Source: a bacterium (GTDB taxonomy: Bacteria > Zixibacteria > MSB-5A5 > GN15 > FEB-12). From it: a stretch of DNA of 38,214 nucleotides. The position numbers and the translations under genes are program-made. Under the pieces are notes generated by a model, which was given only the letters and a program-made list of their open reading frames with translations, was not told the DNA's origin and ran no database searches. Where the stretch lies: contig JARGFS010000013.1 of assembly GCA_029211095.1 (NCBI GenBank), forward strand, positions 1 through 38,214. The letters are read 5' to 3'. Positions 33,803 through 38,214 of this stretch are shown in pieces (the first letter of the stretch is position 1; each line of letters starts with the position of its first letter).

Positions 33803-34848
33803 ATTTTACGGAACAGAAAATTCTGATAACGGGAGCCTCCGGCTCTCTGGGACGACAGCTGATCTATGAGCTTGACCACCGGGGCTGCGCTCCTATTTGT
33901 CATGTTCGGGACTCATCCGACACCGAATACATTGACAGTCTTGGACTCGAAAAGCGAGCCCTGGACCTTCGCCGGGTAGATCGCTTTCCAGCCTTAATGG
34001 AGGGGATTGATTCAGTTATTCACACCGCTGCCTGGGTAAACTTCCGCAAAGACAGGCTTACCCAGTTCACCGGTATCAATACGATCGGATCGCTGGAACT
34101 GTTCAAAGCGGCGGTGCAGGCGGGGGTGAAGCGATTTGTGCACGTCTCGACGGTAGCTTCGATAGGTGCCGCCGAACGGAAATCAAACGGAGAGGCTGAT
34201 ACGGTATCCGCTCAATTAGATGAATTATCCGATTACAATCTCGGTCATCTTAAGATTCCCTATATCATGACCAAGCGGGCTGCCGAAGACGAGTTGTTTC
34301 AAGTGCAGGAGCGCGGAGATACGGAACTGGTTGTAGTGAACCCGGCTATTATTGTCGCTCCATCACGAACCGAGGATGACCGGAGAGCGGCTTTGAACCG
34401 CTTCTTTAATAGTTTTATTCTGCCTGATTTTGGTAACCTGATAAACCTGGTCGATTTGCGCGATGTTGCTCCCGGTATCCTGGCCGCTCTGGAATCAGGT
34501 CGTCCGGGTGAAAGATACATTCTTGGCGGGGATAACCTTCCGGTCCGGAAACTGATCCTCTCGGCCACAGCGTTGCTATCAAAAGTTCCGCACCTGGTGC
34601 GCATTCCGCGCCCGTTTTTGCGCCTTGCCGCTCGCACCGCTGCTGCACGCGGAGCAGTTTATGGTCATGGTCAGGTAGACTTTTATCCGGAACTTCTGAA
34701 AACTCTCGACTACGATTGGATATACAGTTCCGCCAAAGCGCGCCGGGAATTGAATTATCACACTCGTTCGGTGCAGGCAACTCTTCGCGATCTGCTCGAG
34801 AATAGCTTTTTGGGAACCTGGAAACGGCCGGTCAAGGTCAGTCGCTGA
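33799..34848 (+). CDS. Extended SDR / NAD(P)-dependent epimerase-reductase (second)
   Basis: A 349-residue enzyme with ILITGASGSLGRQL (residues 8-21), VIHTAAWVNF (~75), HVSTVASIGAAE and the catalytic YIMTKR (Tyr-x-x-x-Lys). A PAIIVAPSR segment follows where relatives have xPxxVxGP. It is distantly like the first SDR of the operon. The pairing of two SDRs with a PLP enzyme suggests a small biosynthetic route, perhaps to a lipid or amino-sugar, which I cannot name. The last 11 bases overlap the convergent glycosylase gene. Confidence 0.85.
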   Translation: MNFTEQKILITGASGSLGRQLIYELDHRGCAPICHVRDSSDTEYIDSLGLEKRALDLRRVDRFPALMEGIDSVIHTAAWVNFRKDRLTQFTGINTIGSLELFKAAVQAGVKRFVHVSTVASIGAAERKSNGEADTVSAQLDELSDYNLGHLKIPYIMTKRAAEDELFQVQERGDTELVVVNPAIIVAPSRTEDDRRAALNRFFNSFILPDFGNLINLVDLRDVAPGILAALESGRPGERYILGGDNLPVRKLILSATALLSKVPHLVRIPRPFLRLAARTAAARGAVYGHGQVDFYPELLKTLDYDWIYSSAKARRELNYHTRSVQATLRDLLENSFLGTWKRPVKVSR

Positions 34849-35305
34849 GCGCGGACTTCCAGAGGCTGATTTTCTTCTCAATTCTTACCGCAGCGGCCGG
34901 ACTGGATGAAATCACTTTCCGCACTGTTACCGAGTTGGAGACCCTGCACTCGCTGCTGTAACGATACGCGTCATTCCCGTTGCAGACGATCAATCTCAAA
35001 CCAGAAAACCGGGTGAAACTGTTGAAAGTTGGGCTCTTGATCTTTTTGTCAAGACTTCCTTCCCGTTCGCATTTCTTTATTGTGTCCCAGAGTCCGATTT
35101 TTTTTGACAGCAGGGTCTCTATTCTCTTCTTGTAGCAGATTTGATCCAGGTCTCTTCCTGTGATGGCCGATAGGATCCTCCAGAAATGATTCAGGCGATT
35201 GCCATAGTACTCGCACGATTGCAGAGACTTCTGCGAAGGGAAGGTGCCAACGATGAGGATTGCGGTCTTTTCATCGTAGATCGGATTCAGGCCGCTTTCT
35301 ATCAT
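34838..35305 (-). CDS. DNA-deoxyinosine glycosylase-like (UDG family 6)
   Basis: A 155-residue protein with ILIVGTFPSQKSL (Gly20-Ser24), YYGNRLNHFWRIL (~33-45), KKIGLWDTIKKCEREGSLDKKI (~68-89) and a C-terminal SSSPAAAV. These match the short uracil-DNA-glycosylase superfamily members that remove hypoxanthine from DNA. Motif 1 is GTFPS, without the usual Asp of other UDG families, as expected for family 6. No ribosome site is evident before the ATG. It overlaps the end of the second SDR gene on the other strand. Confidence 0.78.
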   Translation of the reverse strand: MIESGLNPIYDEKTAILIVGTFPSQKSLQSCEYYGNRLNHFWRILSAITGRDLDQICYKKRIETLLSKKIGLWDTIKKCEREGSLDKKIKSPTFNSFTRFSGLRLIVCNGNDAYRYSSECRVSNSVTVRKVISSSPAAAVRIEKKISLWKSALSD

Positions 35306-35362
35306 TTTAGTGAATGTTTTCGGGGATATCGGTTGCGACCGGATGAATGTCGTACATGCGCT

Positions 35363-35710
35363 TTAGTCTTTGTACCCGGCAAAACTCGTCTGCCGGAAAT
35401 CCTCGCGCACGGGATGGAAAACATCGACTACCTTGACATCAGTCAGGGCCCGCCCGGAGTGGGGGACATTGGGCGGAAGTACCAATACCATCCCCGGTGT
35501 CAGAACATGCGCTTCCCCCTGAACAGTCAGTTCCAATTCACCTTCCATGACATTGACGATCTGTTCATTGATATGTTTGTGTTCGGCAAGTATAGCATCT
35601 TTTTGTAGCTGCACATGGGCAACGGTCATTGTCTGGGATGTTACCACTCTGGCCGTGATTCCGGGTGCCAGTTGTAACTCCAGCAGACGATCCAGTTCAA
35701 TTGGTTTCAT
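35363..35710 (-). CDS. Cupin-domain protein
   Basis: A 115-residue single cupin barrel. EHKHINEQIVNVMEGELELT holds the first cupin motif (H-x-H-x(4)-Q/E), and PGMVLVLPPNVPHSGRA the second, with metal-ligand His. AGAGGACAGG precedes the ATG. Such small cupins act as dioxygenases, isomerases or sensors; the substrate is unknown. Confidence 0.87.
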   Translation of the reverse strand: MKPIELDRLLELQLAPGITARVVTSQTMTVAHVQLQKDAILAEHKHINEQIVNVMEGELELTVQGEAHVLTPGMVLVLPPNVPHSGRALTDVKVVDVFHPVREDFRQTSFAGYKD

Positions 35711-35758
35711 GAGCCTGTCCTCTTTGCTTAATAGAAATGGCGTAACACACTGCTTCCG

Positions 35759-35866
35759 TCAACCTGCCATTATTTGCCAAATAAAATAGAGGCAAAATGC
35801 AGCAAAAACAACCGCTCCCACAAGGGAGCCATAGGCTAACAATCTATCTTTTGCAGATTTATTCAA
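35759..35866 (-). CDS. Possible 35-residue membrane peptide
   Basis: A short frame from a TTG with GGAAAG five bases upstream. It has a basic start (NKSAKDR), a single hydrophobic helix (LVGAVVFAAFCLYFIW) and ends at TGA. It lies between the isochorismatase-like and cupin genes on the same strand. Amino-acid pattern and position support a small membrane protein, but there is no family evidence. Confidence 0.45.
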   Translation of the reverse strand: MNKSAKDRLLAYGSLVGAVVFAAFCLYFIWQIMAG

Positions 35867-35898
35867 GGCCGCTTTCCACTATCCGGAGGAGTCGTGTC

Positions 35899-36438
35899 CT
35901 ACTTCACAATTCTGATTATCTCTTTGAACTCGTCTCCCTGGGCAACCTTGAGCATTTCAAAGAGGGACATCTCTACCGAAGTCATAGTTGCACCGGCCTC
36001 TTTGATTCTTTCAACGCCGAGGCGGTAGTTGGACTTGATCCGCGAAGAGACTGCATCTTTGACCAGATGCACTTCGTAGCCGTTCTTCAGCAAATCCAGA
36101 CTGGTCTGGTAGACACAGACGTGCGCTTCGATGCCGGTTACCAGAACCTGATTACGTCCCAGTTCCTGCAACCGCTCGTTGAATCCGGGTCCGCCGCAAC
36201 AGGAGAAAGTTGTCTTGGTGAGAAGCGAGTCCGGGTCTAAGTTTTTCTTAATTTCCGGAACGGTTTCACCCAGTTTGTCCGGTATCTGTTCGGTCCAGAC
36301 AATTGGTATATCAAGGACATTTGCCGCTTTGATCATGCGGTTAACATTGGTAAACAGTGACTCATGTTTTTGCATTAGCGCGGCCAGTTTCCCCTGAACA
36401 TCTATTACGGTCAAAACCGCGTTTTCTTTTTCCAGCAT
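35899..36438 (-). CDS. Isochorismatase-like cysteine hydrolase (YcaC type)
   Basis: A 179-residue hydrolase. The catalytic triad is visible: Asp13 (LTVIDVQ), Lys75 (LLTKTTFS) and Cys108 (GIEAHVCVYQT), with a cis-peptide-type segment just before the Cys. GGAG lies five bases before the ATG. The family includes nicotinamidases and other amide hydrolases; the substrate is unknown, and the YcaC subgroup is the closest I can suggest. Confidence 0.9.
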   Translation of the reverse strand: MLEKENAVLTVIDVQGKLAALMQKHESLFTNVNRMIKAANVLDIPIVWTEQIPDKLGETVPEIKKNLDPDSLLTKTTFSCCGGPGFNERLQELGRNQVLVTGIEAHVCVYQTSLDLLKNGYEVHLVKDAVSSRIKSNYRLGVERIKEAGATMTSVEMSLFEMLKVAQGDEFKEIIRIVK

Positions 36439-36554
36439 CGTTACTCCACTTTCTACTTTGCAGCTAAACGGTATTGTAAATTAACCAGGCTACGCCTGTG
36501 AATATCTGAAACCTTTCGATAGTATATACGTTAGAATATAGCCACCCGTCAAGG

Positions 36555-36651
36555 GGTCGAGGACCCTGTGGGTCGAGGACCCCGTGGGTCGAGGACCCTG
36601 TGGGTCGAGGACCCCGTGGGTCGAGGACCCTGTTTTTCGGGTCGAGGACCT
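36555..36651. repeat. 16-bp tandem repeat with alternating T/C variant
   Basis: Five head-to-tail copies of GGTCGAGGACCC(T/C)GTG start at 36555, 36571, 36587, 36603 and 36619; a shorter sixth follows at about 36640. The variable base runs T, C, T, C, T, so the array was built from 32-bp doublets. Each unit holds the palindrome GGGTC-GAG-GACCC. It lies between the isochorismatase-like gene and the tmRNA promoter. Confidence 0.92.
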
Positions 36652-36703
36652 GTTTTAATTGTCTGTCGGGTTCTGGTGGTTCTGGTAGGATCAGAGAGGC
36701 ATG

Positions 36704-36732
36704 TTGCAGAATTGGCAGACAGGTGGTATATT
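36704..36732 (+). promoter_or_regulatory. Sigma-70 promoter of tmRNA
   Basis: TTGCAG at 36704-36709 and TATATT at 36727-36732 with an exact 17-base spacer. The start of transcription would be near 36739, giving a precursor leader of about 68 bases before the mature tmRNA. Confidence 0.7.
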
Positions 36733-36752
36733 GAATTATGATCTTTGAAATC

Positions 36753-36775
36753 TGAAAGAGGTGACACCTCTTTCA
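36753..36775 (+). other. Hairpin in the pre-tmRNA leader (23-bp palindrome)
   Basis: TGAAAGAGGTG-A-CACCTCTTTCA: perfect 11-base arms around one base. As RNA it folds into about nine pairs with a five-base loop, roughly 15 bases after the predicted start of transcription and 31 before the mature 5' end. It may be an RNA-processing signal or, as DNA, an operator. No T-run follows. Confidence 0.6.
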
Positions 36776-36806
36776 CCAGATCTGTCCATAAGTTCTCTCA
36801 GATATT

Positions 36807-37182
36807 GGGGGTGACTTGGTTTCGACGGGTTTAGTGGGGGGTTGTCAGCGTGTCGGGGTTGTCTGAGTCCCCGTTAACAAATTGGGCAAAAACAACAATT
36901 GGCGAATCTAATTACGCCATGGCTGCCTAGTATAGTGTAGCCCGTTGCCTGCGATCCGATGCCTTCAGGGTCGCAACGCAGCGCCGTTAAAGAAGGCTCG
37001 GTCTTTAGGTGCCTATACTAAAGACTTAAAATTATTAGGCTGGCCTTGCTGGTTTACTCCGGCTATGCCGGTGGCCTGTTGGTCGGCAGCTTGCGGGGCG
37101 AGAAATTATAGACTAACTACACACGTAGACGGCAACTTGACATTAGATTCGGACGGGGGTTCGATTCCCCCCACCTCCACCA
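36807..37182 (+). ncRNA. ssrA: Transfer-messenger RNA (tmRNA)
   Basis: A one-piece tmRNA that frees stalled ribosomes and tags the unfinished protein. The 5' end GGGGGTGACTTGGTTTCGAC and the 3' end GGGGGTTCGATTCCCCCC plus CACCTCCACCA form the tRNA-like half, with 5' GGGGGTG pairing to 3' CACCTCC and an encoded CCA. The tag frame begins at GCA (36886) and reads AKTTIGESNYAMAA up to TAG at 36928-36930; its hydrophobic end is the usual protease signal. Pseudoknot-like GC-rich stems follow. Length (376) is normal. Confidence 0.96.
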
Positions 37183-37541
37183 ATTTTATTTTTCCCTAAG
37201 TCATTGAGAATCAACGCTAAGTGCCTGAAATAAGGGCACTTTCCCGTCTTGCTCGGTTTGAATAACACCGAATATCGTGCAATAACTTACAACAATTGTG
37301 GTCACAATTTGGTCACCTATGAAAAGGCCGCGGTCAAGGGTTATCTTTCTTCTTTCTGGTCCTTTGGATCCGTGTTCTTTCGTCGGATTGTTCTAGTCAC
37401 CTATTCGAGCTCTTCATTCTGAAGGCTCACGATATTGTTCTTTAGAAGCGGCCGCCCACTCACAAAGCACGGATTCTTCTCGATCCAGCCCAAATTTCCG
37501 GGCTGACCGCTCATATGCAATTCCGACTCTTAATCTTTGGT
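37183..37541. other. Non-coding stretch between tmRNA and the transposase
   Basis: Apart from AAGTGCC...GGGCACTT (37219-37241), a hairpin followed by a weak T-rich stretch that may end tmRNA transcription, I see no gene. GGTCAC occurs twice (in TGTGGTCACAATTTGGTCACC near 37298). The left end of an insertion sequence should lie here, but I could not fix its ends. Confidence 0.5.
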
Positions 37542-38214
37542 CTACGCAGCCTCGGTCCGAAACGGTTCGTTTCGATTGAGCATGGCATAGATGATGACCG
37601 CTAACTTCCGAGCTATGGCCACTCGTGCCTTCTGCATGTTACTTCGATAGAGGATGCGACAAAACATCCGATTCAACTCCGGTGATTTCCGGACAGCATT
37701 GATTGAGGCTTCGACCAGAACGTGGCGTAGTGGCCGAGAACCCAGATGAGTAATGCCGCCAGTCCAGACCGAATCCCCCGATGATCTGACGGTCGGAGTC
37801 AATCCGGTATAACTGGCTAAGGCTTTGGCGCTGTGGAAGCGGGCTACATCGCCTACTTCGGCGTAGACCACGGCTGAGCGTAGCTTACCAATCCCCGGAA
37901 TGGTCTGGAGTAGCTCTACAGTAGGGTTGTCCTTCACACGCTCCCAGATTCGCTTGCTGATCTCCACGACCTGATCATCGAGCAGGGCGATGATCTTCAA
38001 ACATTGATCAATCGTCTGTCTTGTGACATCAGGCAAACAGAGCTTCCGGATCTCCAGCCTGGCTTTTGGAGAAGATATGTTGAATACCCGGAGGTCGATG
38101 CCGTGTTGAAACAACAGATGGCGAATACGATTCTTGTTCATGACCATACTCTTGACCAGGTGATAACGCTGTCGAATCAGTCCCCGCAGCAGTCGAATCT
38201 CGGCCGGAGGAACC
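37542..38214 (-). mobile_element. IS110-family transposase, C-terminal part (runs off window)
   Basis: The frame is open from the window edge at 38214 to the stop at 37542, about 223 residues, and continues beyond the edge; the ATG at 38147 is internal. RLLRGLIRQRYHLVKSMVMN and NRIRHLLFQHGI are the helical linker. LLQTIPGIGKLRSAVVYAEV is the helix-hairpin-helix of the Transposase_20 domain, with SYTGLTPTVRSSGDSVWTGG and ITHLGSRPLRHVLVEASINA after it. This is the C-terminal half of IS110/IS116-type recombinases. The DEDD catalytic domain would lie outside the window. No frameshift is seen. Confidence 0.9.

Noticed and set aside
36555-36651. CRISPR array
   Set aside because: The 16-bp units are directly adjacent, with no unique spacers, and no cas genes are present.
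36549-36776. A 75-codon frame on the minus strand reading through the tandem repeat
   Set aside because: A product of the repeat's periodicity; it has no ribosome site and overlaps the tmRNA promoter.
36945-37199. An 84-codon frame within tmRNA
   Set aside because: It lies inside the structured tmRNA gene; only the short tag frame at 36886-36930 is translated.

Overview
This 38 kb window looks like chromosomal DNA from a Gram-negative bacterium. It encodes outer-membrane beta-barrels (two FadL/PorV-like porins, a TonB-dependent receptor with a carboxypeptidase-regulatory-like N-domain, a Wzi-like barrel), several lipoproteins, a bacillithiol-pathway deacetylase and a complete tmRNA. Base composition is near 50 percent GC. 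The mix (TonB receptor of Bacteroidota style, bacillithiol rather than glutathione, a MEMO1-AMMECR1 fusion, sigma-54 promoters) suggests the wider FCB group or a related candidate phylum such as Zixibacteria. That placement is inference; no rRNA is present.

Layout. 1-1292 (minus): a calcium-motif lipoprotein and the start of a PorV/FadL-like barrel protein. 1463-5464 (plus): a TPP riboswitch, a TonB-dependent receptor and a sodium:solute symporter, reading as a thiamin or thiamin-precursor uptake operon. 5507-6173: greA and a small zinc-finger protein, convergent. 6376-8808: a promoter, a short leader peptide with five cysteine codons (four in a row), a terminator with a possible antiterminator, then cystathionine beta-synthase and cystathionine gamma-lyase. 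This looks like a ribosome-mediated cysteine attenuator controlling reverse transsulfuration. 8960-10485: a methyltransferase and bshB1. 10555-13349 (minus): a FadL-like barrel and an esterase-fold lipoprotein that has lost its nucleophile serine.

13849-20645 is a polysaccharide export region with two good sigma-54 promoters: a multi-SLBB exporter, a HisC-like protein lacking the PLP lysine, a polyprenyl-phosphate sugar transferase and a Wzi-like barrel. 20847-26379 holds a lipoprotein, a DUF255 thioredoxin-fold protein, OsmC, DUF302, a small membrane ORF with an in-frame TGA that looks like a selenocysteine codon, an FmdB zinc ribbon, then CrcB and DUF190. 26412-31094: an AT-rich orphan, a methyltransferase, an NfeD/SPFH pair and an AmrB-AmrA fusion. 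31175-34848 is a tight four-gene operon of two extended SDRs, a membrane protein and a class V PLP enzyme. 34838-36438 (minus) holds a deoxyinosine glycosylase-like protein, a cupin, a 35-residue membrane peptide and an isochorismatase-fold hydrolase. The right end has a 16-bp tandem repeat, tmRNA with its own promoter and leader hairpin, and the C-terminal part of an IS110-type transposase running off the window.

The strongest candidates for undescribed biology are the polycysteine leader/attenuator at 6376-6551, the TGA-recoded ORF at 24789-24992, and the sigma-54-driven pseudo-aminotransferase at 16533-17621. None could be tested here by alignment or folding software; all calls are from reading the sequence.
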